The notes beneath the pieces were generated by a model. The model had not been told where the DNA came from and did not search any database. It saw nothing but the letters and a program-made list of their open reading frames with translations. From Chitinophaga varians (lineage in GTDB: Bacteria; Bacteroidota; Bacteroidia; Chitinophagales; Chitinophagaceae): DNA of 64,000 bases. A program made the position numbers and the translations under genes. Location of the stretch: assembly GCF_012641275.1 (NCBI RefSeq), contig NZ_JABAIA010000003.1:434001-498000 (forward strand). The letters run 5' to 3'. Below, in pieces: positions 7,677 through 17,434 of this stretch; the first letter of the stretch is position 1, and every line of letters begins with the position of its first letter.

Positions 7677-8588
7677 TTACAGGAATTTGCTGAGTTTACG
7701 CTTGAAAAACGCCGCGCTCTCCGCGATGCTGTCCATAGCGTTGCCGGTGCGGAAATTACCGCCCTGCTCCAGGAAATAGTATTGCAGCCCGGCGGTACGG
7801 TAGTCCGGCAGTATTTTCGTATAGTCGATGGTGCCGTTGCCCAACTCCGTATAGTCCCGCGTCTTACGGTCTATATCTTTAATATGCCACATGACAAAAC
7901 GCCCGGGTTGTTCCCGGAAGTAATCCGCCGGCTGTTTTTTGGAGTTGCGTACCACCCAGTAAAGGTCGATCTGTAGTTTTACCAGGTTAGGGTCTGTTTC
8001 CTTCATGATAATCTGGTAGCCGTTTTCCCCTCCGTGATCGATAAACTCAAAATCGTGGTTATGATAGGCGAAACCCAGGCCGGCTTTTTTTACCCGTTCC
8101 CCGATGAGGTTCAGTTTTGATGCCAGCAGTTTGAATTTATCGATGCCCCTGTCTTCAGGGGCCAGCCAGGGCCAGGTGATGTACTTCTGGTCCAGCTGCC
8201 TGGCGCCTTCAATACATTGGTCCACATAGGCCAGCAAGTCTGCCTCAGGCGCGTTCAGGTATTTGAACAGGTCATAGTGCCCGCTGGTGGTGGTTAACCC
8301 CAGGTCTTTCAGCAACGTCCGGAAGTCTTTGGCGCGTAAGCCATAATATCCTACCTGCGAAGGGTCAAAACCATAGGTCTCTAAATCCTGGTATCCCATT
8401 TTCGCTACGCTTTTAAGGGTACCGGTAACGTCTTTTTCCATCGCATCGCGGATGGTGTACAGTTGTAGTCCCATTTTAAAACGTGGAGGGGCGAGCGCGG
8501 CCCGGCTGGGGGTGGAGAACAGCGCCGCCATCACAGCGGTGCCGAATTGCGCCAGGAAGCGGCGCCGGTTGATTGTGTCAAAGTTCAT
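7677..8588 (-). CDS. Tat-exported sugar phosphate isomerase/epimerase-like protein
   Basis: 303 residues from ATG 8588, chosen because it places a twin-arginine signal (NRRRFLAQFG, then a hydrophobic stretch ending PSRA) at the N-terminus; a longer frame reaching 8738 has no such sense. The mature part is a xylose isomerase-like TIM barrel (FKMGLQLYTIRDAM, GYQDLETYG, GFAYHNHDFEF, LQIDLYWVVR, FVMWHIKDID, YYFLEQGG), with Glu/Asp/His residues placed as metal ligands. In Bacteroidota these exported proteins act on sugars or cyclitols, often as putative 3-keto-sugar or hydroxypyruvate-isomerase-like enzymes. The exact reaction cannot be given. It is divergent from the GH31 gene, which suggests a shared control region of 188 bp. 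Confidence 0.8.
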   Translation of the reverse strand: MNFDTINRRRFLAQFGTAVMAALFSTPSRAALAPPRFKMGLQLYTIRDAMEKDVTGTLKSVAKMGYQDLETYGFDPSQVGYYGLRAKDFRTLLKDLGLTTTSGHYDLFKYLNAPEADLLAYVDQCIEGARQLDQKYITWPWLAPEDRGIDKFKLLASKLNLIGERVKKAGLGFAYHNHDFEFIDHGGENGYQIIMKETDPNLVKLQIDLYWVVRNSKKQPADYFREQPGRFVMWHIKDIDRKTRDYTELGNGTIDYTKILPDYRTAGLQYYFLEQGGNFRTGNAMDSIAESAAFFKRKLSKFL

Positions 8589-8776
8589 AGATAATAAATC
8601 AGGGTTTATTAAAAATACATTCCAATAACTGTATGTGGATGAATTTATTTTCAGGAAGCATGAAAATGAGTCCGTTGCAACATTTATTACCCCAAAACGC
8701 AACATCTGCCACCCCTCATATTCCCCCACATTAGCCAACTTTACAGCATTGTTCCACGCAAGATTTTTACCACGTT

Positions 8777-11632
8777 ATGAAAAGGACGATAACTGTCGCC
8801 TGGCTTTTGCTTATGCTTGTTTACCACGTTTCGATGGCAGGCACGCCGTTTTATTTACAAACCAAAGATGGGGTCACCATATATACCGATCCCTCTTTTA
8901 CAGGAACTTCCAACACCGTCCGGCTATATGTCATTAGCGATGATATCATCAGGGTAGTGGCCGCACCGGGAAAAGAACTGTCACCCGCGCCGAGCCTGAT
9001 GACAGTGGACACCAAAAGACCGGTTCCCCAATGGAAGCTGACAGCTTCCGGTGAAACAGTCAGCCTGAAAACCAAAAACCTGACGGCAGTAGTGCAGCTG
9101 AAGACCGGCGCCGTCTCTTTCCTGGATGCCAAAGGTAAAAAAATACTGATGGAGAAACCTGCCGGTGGCAGGACTTTTCAGCCCGCTATATTTGATGGCC
9201 GTTCATATTACCAGCTGACCCAACAGTTCGAGGGCACGGATGATGACGCCTGGTATGGCCTGGGACAACACCAGGACGGGGTATATAATTATAAAGGCCA
9301 GCAGGTCTCTTTTTTCCAGAACAACACCGAGGTGGCCATCCCTTTCCTCGTCTCCCCTAAAAATTATGGTATCCTGTGGGACAACTACTCGCTCACTACC
9401 GCAGGAGATATACGTCCGCTGCACCCGCTGTCCGACTTACAGCTTTTCTCCAAAAACGGGGAAGAAGGATGGCTCACGGCCGCTTATGCCAATGACGCCC
9501 GTAAGCCGCAAGAGGTAGTTGCTACCAGGGCGGAATCAGCTATTAATATGGAGTTTTTGGGAGATTCAAAAGTCGTGCTTCCGCAAGGGTTCACACCGGC
9601 CACCGGGGTGGCCTCATGGGAAGGTAGTGTGGCCAGTCACCTTTCCGGGCTGCATCAACTGCGGTTTACCTTCGGTGGCACGCTCAAAGTATGGCTCAAC
9701 GGAAAACTGGTGCTGGACCATTGGCGCAAAGCCTGGAACCCGGCCCCGGCGCTGGTGCCTGTTCATCTTGAAAAAGGGGTGAAGGTGCCGGTAAAAATTG
9801 AATGGACGCCCGAAAGCCCGGAATCTTATCTGTCGCTGAAGTGGCAGGCACCGCTGAGCAAGGAAGAACAGCGCTGCGTTGGTTTCGCTTCGGAAGCCGG
9901 TCATCAGGTAGATTATTATTTCGTGCACGGTGCCAATATGGACGAAGTGATCGCCGGTTACCGCACACTCACCGGTAAAGCGCCGATCATGCCCAAATGG
10001 GCGATGGGCTTCTGGCAAAGCCGGGAACGCTACAAAACACAGGAGGAGATACTGACCACGGTGGACCAGTTCCGCAAAAAAAACATCCCGCTGGACAATA
10101 TTGTGCTGGACTGGAGCTACTGGAAAGAAGCCGCCTGGGGAAGCCAGGAGTTTGACGCGGCCAGGTTCCCGTCACCTGACAGTATGATCGATGTATTGCA
10201 CAAAAAATACCATACACAGATCATGATATCGGTATGGCCCAAGTTTTATAAAGATATCCCCGCTTACCGGGAGTTTGAAAAAAAAGGATGGCTCTATAAA
10301 AGAAATATAGCCGATGAACAACGGGACTGGATCGCTCAGGGTTACGTCTCTACGTTTTACGATGCTTTTAATGCGGATGCCCGTAAAGGTTTCTGGGACC
10401 TGATCAACGAAAAGCTGTATGCCAAAGGTATTGATGCCTGGTGGATGGATGCCAGCGAGCCGGATATCCTGTCCAATGTAAGCCCGGCTAAACGCAAACT
10501 GCAGATGACGCCCACCGCGCTGGGCCCCGCAGCGGAATACCTGAACGCCTATCCGCTGCAAAATGCCAAAGGTATTTATGAAGGGCAACGGCAGACAGAC
10601 CCTGATAAAAGGGTGTTCCTGCTGACCCGCTCCGGCTTCGGCGGCTCGCAGCGCTATGCCGCTGCCATCTGGAGCGGTGATATCGGCGCCACCTGGCGCG
10701 ATATGAAAACACAGATCGCCGCTGGTATCAACTTCTCGCTGTCCGGCCTGCCTTACTGGACCATGGACATCGGCGGTTTCGTAGTGCCGGCGAAATTTGA
10801 AAAGCCGGACGCGGAAAGCCTGGAAGAATGGCGGGAGCTGAACACCCGCTGGACACAGTTCGGCGCCTTTGTACCGCTGTTCCGTACACACGGCCAGTTC
10901 CCCTACCGGGAAATTTTTAACGTCGCACCGGAAGACCATCCCGCCTACGAAAGTTTCCTGTACTACGATAAGCTCCGTTACCGGTTGCTGCCTTACAGCT
11001 ATTCACTCGCCGGCGCAGCGTACCACAACGACTATACGATAATGCGCGGACTGGTCATGGACTTTGCCGGCGACACCGCCGTGCAGAACATCGGCGACCA
11101 GTTCATGTTCGGGCCTTCCTTGCTGGTGAACCCTGTTTACCAGTACAAACAACGCAACAGGGAAGTGTACCTGCCTGCGGGACAAGGCTGGTACGACCTG
11201 TACACCGGCGTCCGGAATGCCGGCGGAAAAAGGATCACCGCCGATGCGCCCTATGGCCGTATGCCGCTCTATGCAAAAGAAGGGGCCATTATTCCGATAG
11301 GGCCGGAACTGCAATACACGTCCGAAAAACCGGCAGACACCATTACGCTGTACGTCTATGCCGGTAAGAACGGCACTTTCCGCCTGTACGAAGATGACGG
11401 CAGTTCCTACAACTACGAGAAAGGACAGTATACCATTATCCCGATCGACTACAATGAAAGCACCCGGCAACTCACTATCGGCGAGCGTAAAGGGGCATTC
11501 AGCGGCATGTTGCAACAGCGCACTTTCCGGATCGTCCGGGTGAGCGCAACGGCGCCCAAACCGCTGGACCCTGGAGGGAAAGCCGATCAGGAAGTCCGTT
11601 ACGAAGGGAAAAAATTGACGATCAGCATATAA
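8777..11632 (+). CDS. GH31 alpha-xylosidase/alpha-glucosidase with PA14 insert
   Basis: 951 residues with a signal peptide (ending VSMAG). Order: N-terminal beta-sandwich (about 25-250), a PA14-like insert (about 256-360, with LSGLHQLRFTFGGTLKVWLNGK and LVLDHWRKAW), then the GH31 barrel. The nucleophile is Asp558 in WWMDASEPD and the acid/base is Asp635 in WSGDIGATW; the barrel starts at PKWAMGFWQSRERY. The size and PA14 position match the characterised xyloglucan-active alpha-xylosidases of Bacteroides and Cellvibrio, which remove non-reducing xylose from xyloglucan oligosaccharides. Alpha-glucosidase activity remains possible. It lies 43 bp before susC of PUL 1 and is probably its first operon gene. 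Its ATG follows CCACGTT, as in GH51. Confidence 0.9.
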   Translation: MKRTITVAWLLLMLVYHVSMAGTPFYLQTKDGVTIYTDPSFTGTSNTVRLYVISDDIIRVVAAPGKELSPAPSLMTVDTKRPVPQWKLTASGETVSLKTKNLTAVVQLKTGAVSFLDAKGKKILMEKPAGGRTFQPAIFDGRSYYQLTQQFEGTDDDAWYGLGQHQDGVYNYKGQQVSFFQNNTEVAIPFLVSPKNYGILWDNYSLTTAGDIRPLHPLSDLQLFSKNGEEGWLTAAYANDARKPQEVVATRAESAINMEFLGDSKVVLPQGFTPATGVASWEGSVASHLSGLHQLRFTFGGTLKVWLNGKLVLDHWRKAWNPAPALVPVHLEKGVKVPVKIEWTPESPESYLSLKWQAPLSKEEQRCVGFASEAGHQVDYYFVHGANMDEVIAGYRTLTGKAPIMPKWAMGFWQSRERYKTQEEILTTVDQFRKKNIPLDNIVLDWSYWKEAAWGSQEFDAARFPSPDSMIDVLHKKYHTQIMISVWPKFYKDIPAYREFEKKGWLYKRNIADEQRDWIAQGYVSTFYDAFNADARKGFWDLINEKLYAKGIDAWWMDASEPDILSNVSPAKRKLQMTPTALGPAAEYLNAYPLQNAKGIYEGQRQTDPDKRVFLLTRSGFGGSQRYAAAIWSGDIGATWRDMKTQIAAGINFSLSGLPYWTMDIGGFVVPAKFEKPDAESLEEWRELNTRWTQFGAFVPLFRTHGQFPYREIFNVAPEDHPAYESFLYYDKLRYRLLPYSYSLAGAAYHNDYTIMRGLVMDFAGDTAVQNIGDQFMFGPSLLVNPVYQYKQRNREVYLPAGQGWYDLYTGVRNAGGKRITADAPYGRMPLYAKEGAIIPIGPELQYTSEKPADTITLYVYAGKNGTFRLYEDDGSSYNYEKGQYTIIPIDYNESTRQLTIGERKGAFSGMLQQRTFRIVRVSATAPKPLDPGGKADQEVRYEGKKLTISI

Positions 11633-11675
11633 GCAACGGTTTTATCTACTACCAAAATCCAAACGCCAGACTATT

Positions 11676-14600
11676 ATGAAAAAAGCTCAAAAAAATACAG
11701 GACAGTTATTGCTGTATGCATGGCTGACTGTCATATTACTGATAAGCCATTCCGTTATCGCGCAAACGCACATGGTAACGGGCCGGGTCACTTCCGGCAA
11801 AACAGCTGCGTCAGTAGTGGGCGCTTCCGTAACCCTGAAAGGGACCACCAAAGGTGCTGTTACGGACAACAGCGGTTTCTTTAAAATTGAAGCCGCTCCC
11901 GGCGCCGTACTGGTGGTGACTTCTGTTGGTTATGTGCCACAGGAGGTAAAAGTGACCGGCACAGAAATGAACCTGCAACTACAGGAGTCCGTCGTTCAGA
12001 TCGAAGACCTCGTAGTAATCGGTTACGGCGTGCAAAAGAAGAAACTTGTCACCGGCGCCAATCTGCAGGTGAGGGGCGATGATCTTCAAAAACAGAATAC
12101 CACCAACGCCTTACAGGCTTTACAGGGACAGGCGCCGGGCGTACAGCTTACCAGCTATTCCGGTCAGCCCGGTTCAGCCATGAACGTGGTCATCCGCGGT
12201 AAAGGCACCGTGGGCAATTTTGCGCCCCTGTATATTGTTGATGGCGTACAGACCAGCGATATCACCTACCTCAATCCCGCTGATATCGCCTCCATCGATG
12301 TGCTGAAAGACGCCGCTTCGGCAGCGATCTACGGTTCACAGGCGGCCAACGGCGTTATCCTCGTGACTACACGCACCGGCAAAGCCAATCAGAAAGCGCA
12401 GGTGACGCTGGATGTTTTCTATGGCCTGCAAAACGTGGCCCGCAAAGCGAAACTGCTCAACGCAAAAGAATATGCGGTGATCATGAATGAAGCGGCGGTC
12501 AACTCCGGCAAGGCGCCGTATTTCACCAACGACGTGATCAACAACCTGTCAGCCGGTACCAACTGGATGGACGAGATGTTTAAAAGCAACGTGCCTACCC
12601 AGAACTATGTGCTTGGCGTACAGGGCGGCAGCGCCGCTTCCGTATATTCGATGTCGTTAGGATACACCAGCCAGGGCGGTATCGTGGGAGGCGCCGGTAT
12701 CTCCAACCTCGAACGTTACACCTTCCGTATTAATTCGGAGCATAAATTATATAAAGACATCATCAAAGCAGGGGAGCACCTGACGTTCAACTATCAGAAC
12801 ACCTATGGTATCGGCGTAGGCAACCAGTATAACAACTCGCTGCGCGCGGCCTTTACCACCAGCCCCTTCCTGCCGATGTATGACAGCGACGGCAATTTCT
12901 TCGCCGCAGATAAAACCGGCTGGTACCCCGGAAAGCCTGACCGGGCCTGGAACAACGGCGAGTCCAATCCCTATGCGGTGATGTACTATTCCAACCAGAG
13001 CCGCAACAGCAGCCAGGGCCTCTTCGGTGATGTATACCTTCAGGCGGAACCCATCAAAGGGCTGAAGTTCCGCTCCAGCCTGGGACTGAACTACTACGCC
13101 AACCAAAGCCATGGCTTCACGCCGGTGTATCATCTCTCTATCTATTCGTTCAACGATACCTCCAGGGTGACACAGTCCATGGGCAGCGGTCAGACCATCC
13201 AGTTTGATAACTCCCTGAGCTATGATTTTACGCTTGGCAACGACCACAGCTTCAGCGTGATGGCAGGTACTTCGGCGCTGAAAGCCACCGGTGTCAGCAT
13301 GACGGGCAACAACCGCGACCTGCGCATCGCTGACATCTGGCATGCCTATCTTTCCGTGGCGCAAAACGTGACCAGAGGCGCGCCGTACATGAGCCTGAGC
13401 GGCGGCCCGTTCACCAACTCACTGGCGTCTTACTTCGGCAGGTTACAGTATAACTACAAAGAGAAATATCTCCTGAACATGACCTTCCGTGCTGACGGTT
13501 CCTCCCGTTTTGCGCCGGACCACCGCTGGGGGTATTTCCCCTCCGTGTCTGCCGGTTGGGTAGTCAACAAAGAAGGATTTATGGAAGATGTGCACTGGCT
13601 GGACTTCTTCAAGCTGCGCGCTACCTGGGGCCAGGTGGGCAACCAGAACGTAGCGGCTTATCAGTACCTGTCACCCATTGCTTTCAATAATGCATCTTAT
13701 ATCTTCGGACCAACGGAAGGCGTCAATACACAAGGCGCTTATCCCAGCCGGCTGGCCAATCCCAATGTGAAATGGGAGACATCGGAACAGACCAACATCG
13801 GCTTCGATGCATCACTGATGAAAAACCTCAGCGTTACGTTCGACTACTATATCAAAAAGACCAAGGACTGGCTGATCAGCGCGCCGATACTGGCCACTGC
13901 CGGCGCTGACGCACCGCTGATCAACGGCGGTGACGTAAGCAACACCGGTGTGGAACTGGCGCTTTCCTATCAGAACAGCATAGGGCACTCGTTCCATTAT
14001 ACAGTGGGTGTCAACGGCGCCTACAACAAAAACAAAATCGGTAACATCCCTACGAACGATCATATCATCCACGGCAATACCAATACGCTGTATGAAAATG
14101 CGCTCGAGTTTTACAGAGCGGCCAACGGACTGCCTATCGGATATTTCTGGGGACTGAAAACCGCAGGCATCTTCCAGACAGAAGCGGAAGTGAACGACTA
14201 CAAAGGCAAAGCCGGCAAACCTATCCAGCCGGATGCCAAACCCGGTGATGTACGTTTCGTGGACCTCAACGGCGACGGCGTTATCGACGCCAATGACAAG
14301 ACCATGATCGGCGACCCGAACCCGCACTTCACTTTTGGCTTTAACATAGCATTGGACTATAAAGGCTTCGACTTCCTCGTACAGGCTTCCGGCGTGTCAG
14401 GCAATAAAATCGTACAGTCATGGCGCAACCAGTCCAGCGCGCTGGGCAACTATTCCACGGCCATTCTCGACCGCTGGCACGGTCCCGGTTCGTCCAACAC
14501 TATGCCGAGGGTGACGGAAGACAACCGCAACTGGACACAGTTCTCCGACCTGTACATCCATGACGGCAGCTTCCTGCGTATTAACACCATCACGCTGGGA

Positions 14601-14801
14601 TATGATTTCTCCAAAATGATATCACGCAACTACACCGGGAAACTGCGTATATACGCTTCCGTACTGAACGCCTTCACCTTTACCAAATACAACGGTATGG
14701 ACCCTGAAATTGGCTACAATGAAGGATTCTCCACCGGTGTGGACATCGGTTATTACCCAAGGCCCAGGACCGTTATGATAGGCGCTAATCTTCGCTTCTA
14801 A
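11676..14801 (+). CDS. susC: SusC-like TonB-dependent outer-membrane transporter (PUL 1)
   Basis: 1041 residues. Signal peptide (ending SHSVIAQ), a carboxypeptidase-regulatory-like beta-sandwich (about 30-112, MVTGRVTSGKTAASVVGASV), the plug with VVIGYGVQKKKLVTGA and IDVLKDAASAAIYGSQAANGVILVTT (about 118-240), then the 22-strand barrel ending in a C-terminal aromatic residue (ANLRF). There is no STN signalling domain, which fits control by the hybrid sensor and not by sigma/FecR. It imports glycan oligosaccharides with its SusD partner 18 bp downstream. Substrate is inferred from the GH31 gene just before it. Confidence 0.95.
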   Translation: MKKAQKNTGQLLLYAWLTVILLISHSVIAQTHMVTGRVTSGKTAASVVGASVTLKGTTKGAVTDNSGFFKIEAAPGAVLVVTSVGYVPQEVKVTGTEMNLQLQESVVQIEDLVVIGYGVQKKKLVTGANLQVRGDDLQKQNTTNALQALQGQAPGVQLTSYSGQPGSAMNVVIRGKGTVGNFAPLYIVDGVQTSDITYLNPADIASIDVLKDAASAAIYGSQAANGVILVTTRTGKANQKAQVTLDVFYGLQNVARKAKLLNAKEYAVIMNEAAVNSGKAPYFTNDVINNLSAGTNWMDEMFKSNVPTQNYVLGVQGGSAASVYSMSLGYTSQGGIVGGAGISNLERYTFRINSEHKLYKDIIKAGEHLTFNYQNTYGIGVGNQYNNSLRAAFTTSPFLPMYDSDGNFFAADKTGWYPGKPDRAWNNGESNPYAVMYYSNQSRNSSQGLFGDVYLQAEPIKGLKFRSSLGLNYYANQSHGFTPVYHLSIYSFNDTSRVTQSMGSGQTIQFDNSLSYDFTLGNDHSFSVMAGTSALKATGVSMTGNNRDLRIADIWHAYLSVAQNVTRGAPYMSLSGGPFTNSLASYFGRLQYNYKEKYLLNMTFRADGSSRFAPDHRWGYFPSVSAGWVVNKEGFMEDVHWLDFFKLRATWGQVGNQNVAAYQYLSPIAFNNASYIFGPTEGVNTQGAYPSRLANPNVKWETSEQTNIGFDASLMKNLSVTFDYYIKKTKDWLISAPILATAGADAPLINGGDVSNTGVELALSYQNSIGHSFHYTVGVNGAYNKNKIGNIPTNDHIIHGNTNTLYENALEFYRAANGLPIGYFWGLKTAGIFQTEAEVNDYKGKAGKPIQPDAKPGDVRFVDLNGDGVIDANDKTMIGDPNPHFTFGFNIALDYKGFDFLVQASGVSGNKIVQSWRNQSSALGNYSTAILDRWHGPGSSNTMPRVTEDNRNWTQFSDLYIHDGSFLRINTITLGYDFSKMISRNYTGKLRIYASVLNAFTFTKYNGMDPEIGYNEGFSTGVDIGYYPRPRTVMIGANLRF

Positions 14802-14819
14802 CCAAAATCAACCTGAAAG

Positions 14820-16412
14820 ATGAAAAAGCTACGCATATATACACTGCTCTTCGCGCTGGCATCACTGGCCGCCTGCAGCAAAAGCTTCCTTGACACAGAA
14901 GATGTGACGACCGCCACAGAGCAGAACTTTTATAAGACGCCCAACGATGCGTTTAAGGCGCTGGTAGGCGTATACGACGGACTGCAGACCGTATGGAACG
15001 GCGGCGTATCACTGCCGATAGCATCGGAAATATTGTCTGATAACGCTTTTGGCGGCACAGGCAATGCCGACGGATTCGGTTACCAGATGATCGACGAGTT
15101 TGACAAGCTCCGTTCTCCTTCCGATCAAAGTTTGTACGGCGACAACTGGAGCGCCTACTATAAAGCCATCTACCGGGCCAATATGCTGCTCACGCACCTG
15201 GACCAGGTGGAATGGAAAGGCAGCGAAAACCTGCGCCCGGTATATGAATCCGAAACAAGGTTCATCCGCGCTTATCTTTATTTTGATATGGTGAGACTGT
15301 GGGGAAATATCCCGCTGCTGGCCAAACCTACCACCGACAATCTGCCGCAGGCCAGTCCGGACAGCGTGTATAAACTCATTACGGACGACCTGGTGTTTGC
15401 GGCCAATAATCTCCCTGCCGTGAATTATTCCAGCCAGCCTGTCGCCACCCATGGAAGGGTGACAAAATGGGCGGCAGAAGCCCTGTTAGGCCGTGTGTAT
15501 CTGTATTATACCGGTTATTATGGCAAGACAGACCTCGTGGGCACAGTATCCAAACAACAGGCGTTGTCCTATCTCGAAGACGTGGTGACCAACGGCGGGT
15601 TCGGGCTCGTGGAAAAATTCGGGAACCTGTGGCCGGCTGCGTCGCTCGATGACTATGTGGGAGAAGACAACAAAGAAACAGTGTTTGCCATTAAATACAC
15701 TTATACCAGCGATTACAACGGTAACGCTGACGGTAACTACTGGATGGTAATGAATGGAATGCGCGGTCAGAGCGTTTTTCCCTATGGCATGGGATGGGGC
15801 GGCAGCCCTGTCGCGCCCCGGCTTTGGAATGCCTATGCGGCCAATGATACCAGGAGGAAAGCCACGATCATATCCATCGCAGATGAAGGGCTGGCTTTTA
15901 CCAATAGTAAAGATCAGCGTGAGTATACCGGCTATTATATGAAGAAATACACGCCGTTGGTAGATAATGCGGGCAACAGCCTCGCTGTGAAAATGGGCGG
16001 TACCAACTTTATGATCGGGCAGTACCAGGACTACGTGTCTATCCGTTATGCCGACGTGTTGCTGATGGCCGCGGAACTGGGCTCTCCCAATGCGCAGTTG
16101 TATTTTGACAATGTGCGCAAACGCGCTTTCGGCGATAGTTTTGTACAGCTGCCGGTCAGCAAGGATAATATCATGAACGAAAGAAGATTGGAATTTGCCG
16201 GAGAAGGTATCCGTTACTGGGACCTGCTGCGCCAGGGCATTGCCACGGCAGCCGCTGCCATCGCGGAAACCACCACGGTGAAAAACGGTGATGTAAGCAC
16301 GCCCAAGACGATACAGGCTGGTAAAATCACTGAAACACAAGGACTGTCACAAATTCCCTATTCCCAGGTGACCCTGTCTAATGGCGTACTGAAACAGAAC
16401 GCCGGCTGGTGA
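14820..16412 (+). CDS. susD: SusD-like glycan-binding lipoprotein (PUL 1)
   Basis: 530 residues with lipobox LAAC (Cys19) followed by SKSFLDTED, a SusD-type N-terminus. SusD folds are helical TPR-like lids that sit on SusC and capture oligosaccharides. Recognisable parts are TRFIRAYLYFDMVRLWGNIPLL (about 140-165), KWAAEALLGRVYLYY (about 218-233) and the C-terminal RRLEFAGEGIRYWDLLRQ (about 458-476). Located 18 bp after susC and 19 bp before the accessory lipoprotein gene, so one operon. Confidence 0.95.
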   Translation: MKKLRIYTLLFALASLAACSKSFLDTEDVTTATEQNFYKTPNDAFKALVGVYDGLQTVWNGGVSLPIASEILSDNAFGGTGNADGFGYQMIDEFDKLRSPSDQSLYGDNWSAYYKAIYRANMLLTHLDQVEWKGSENLRPVYESETRFIRAYLYFDMVRLWGNIPLLAKPTTDNLPQASPDSVYKLITDDLVFAANNLPAVNYSSQPVATHGRVTKWAAEALLGRVYLYYTGYYGKTDLVGTVSKQQALSYLEDVVTNGGFGLVEKFGNLWPAASLDDYVGEDNKETVFAIKYTYTSDYNGNADGNYWMVMNGMRGQSVFPYGMGWGGSPVAPRLWNAYAANDTRRKATIISIADEGLAFTNSKDQREYTGYYMKKYTPLVDNAGNSLAVKMGGTNFMIGQYQDYVSIRYADVLLMAAELGSPNAQLYFDNVRKRAFGDSFVQLPVSKDNIMNERRLEFAGEGIRYWDLLRQGIATAAAAIAETTTVKNGDVSTPKTIQAGKITETQGLSQIPYSQVTLSNGVLKQNAGW

Positions 16413-16431
16413 TCATCCAAAAAACACTTTT

Positions 16432-17286
16432 ATGCATAAGCCTCTATACCTGAAAGCGGCGTTATTGCTGCTGTTGATATCAATATCCTGTAAAAAGAAA
16501 GAATACAGCCTGCCGGCATTGCCTGATAAAGCGGCGGTCAATATGGAAGTGAAACAGGACCTTACCGTTGATCCGGGCGGCAACACGTTGTACCTGATCA
16601 ACCATACCAGTGAAATCATCCCGGTATGGGATTATGGCACCGGCAGGTCCAGCCGCCAGACAGACACTGTTCACTTTGCCTTCAAAGGTGATTATGTGGT
16701 CCGGCGGTCTGCGCTCACCGGCGGCGGTATGGTGCAACTGGATGCTGTCACTATCCATGTGACCGCCGACAACCTGAACTACGTCAATGATCCGATGTGG
16801 AATGCATTGACCGGCGGTGTGGGGCAGGAGAGAACATGGGTGCTGGATATCAAGGCCACCGTGTTTGACGGCCCGCTCTTTTTCTACGGTACTGACAACG
16901 GCTGGGGAGGCGATTGTATGAAAACCGGCGGCGACTGCTGGTCATGGGCGCCTAAATACGCAGACAATGCCTGGCTGATGCCGGCCGGCGATTATGGTAC
17001 CATGACGTTTAGCCTGAAGGGTGGTCCTTTCGTGAAAGTGGTACATACCCAGGTGCCTTCCAGGGGCACTGAAAGCGGAACTTTTTACCTGGACGTCAAT
17101 ACCAAAAAGCTCACGATGACGGATGCCACGCCTATCCACGATGCCGGCCGCGACGCCTGCGTGAGCGCATGGGGTAACATCCGGTTAATTTCACTGTCTG
17201 AAAAGTCCATGCAGCTGGGTGTCATACGTACCTCGTGCGACGGGCCCGCGCTCATGGTGTACAATTACGTTGCGCAACAACCATAA
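16432..17286 (+). CDS. PUL accessory surface lipoprotein with PKD-like domain
   Basis: 284 residues with lipobox ISISC (Cys20) followed by KKKE. Residues about 35-112 resemble a PKD-type beta-sandwich (TLYLINHTSEIIPVWDYG, VHFAFKGDYVVRRSALTGGG). The rest (about 113-284) is a separate domain with ERTWVLD, a Trp/Gly-rich stretch DNGWGGDCMKTGGDCWSW with a Cys pair, and a beta-rich C-terminus. I do not recognise a catalytic family. Its place directly after SusD is where SusE/F-like or surface glycan-binding proteins are encoded, so carbohydrate binding is the best inference; an enzyme of an unknown family is not excluded. It is the last gene before a terminator. Confidence 0.7.
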   Translation: MHKPLYLKAALLLLLISISCKKKEYSLPALPDKAAVNMEVKQDLTVDPGGNTLYLINHTSEIIPVWDYGTGRSSRQTDTVHFAFKGDYVVRRSALTGGGMVQLDAVTIHVTADNLNYVNDPMWNALTGGVGQERTWVLDIKATVFDGPLFFYGTDNGWGGDCMKTGGDCWSWAPKYADNAWLMPAGDYGTMTFSLKGGPFVKVVHTQVPSRGTESGTFYLDVNTKKLTMTDATPIHDAGRDACVSAWGNIRLISLSEKSMQLGVIRTSCDGPALMVYNYVAQQP

Positions 17287-17372
17287 TGCTGTTGACGGGT
17301 GTTTTGAGATGATTGAATTTCGTTTGCCCGTAAACGTTGATATGATATTTTGTATAAACCCCTATTTGCAGG

Positions 17373-17406
17373 CAGCGGTCATTTTTATGGCCGCTGTTTC
17401 CTTTTT
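17373..17406 (+). terminator. Intrinsic terminator of PUL 1 operon
   Basis: CAGCGGTCAT (17373-17382) pairs with ATGGCCGCTG (17387-17396), one wobble, TTTT loop, followed by TTTCCTTTTT. It separates the PUL operon from the converging hybrid sensor gene. Confidence 0.8.
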
Positions 17407-17434
17407 AGTAAGATAGATAACGCAGCCACTACGA

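Noticed and set aside
15486..16340. 284-codon minus-strand frame within PUL 1 susD
   Set aside because: Opposite to a clear SusD and without family features.
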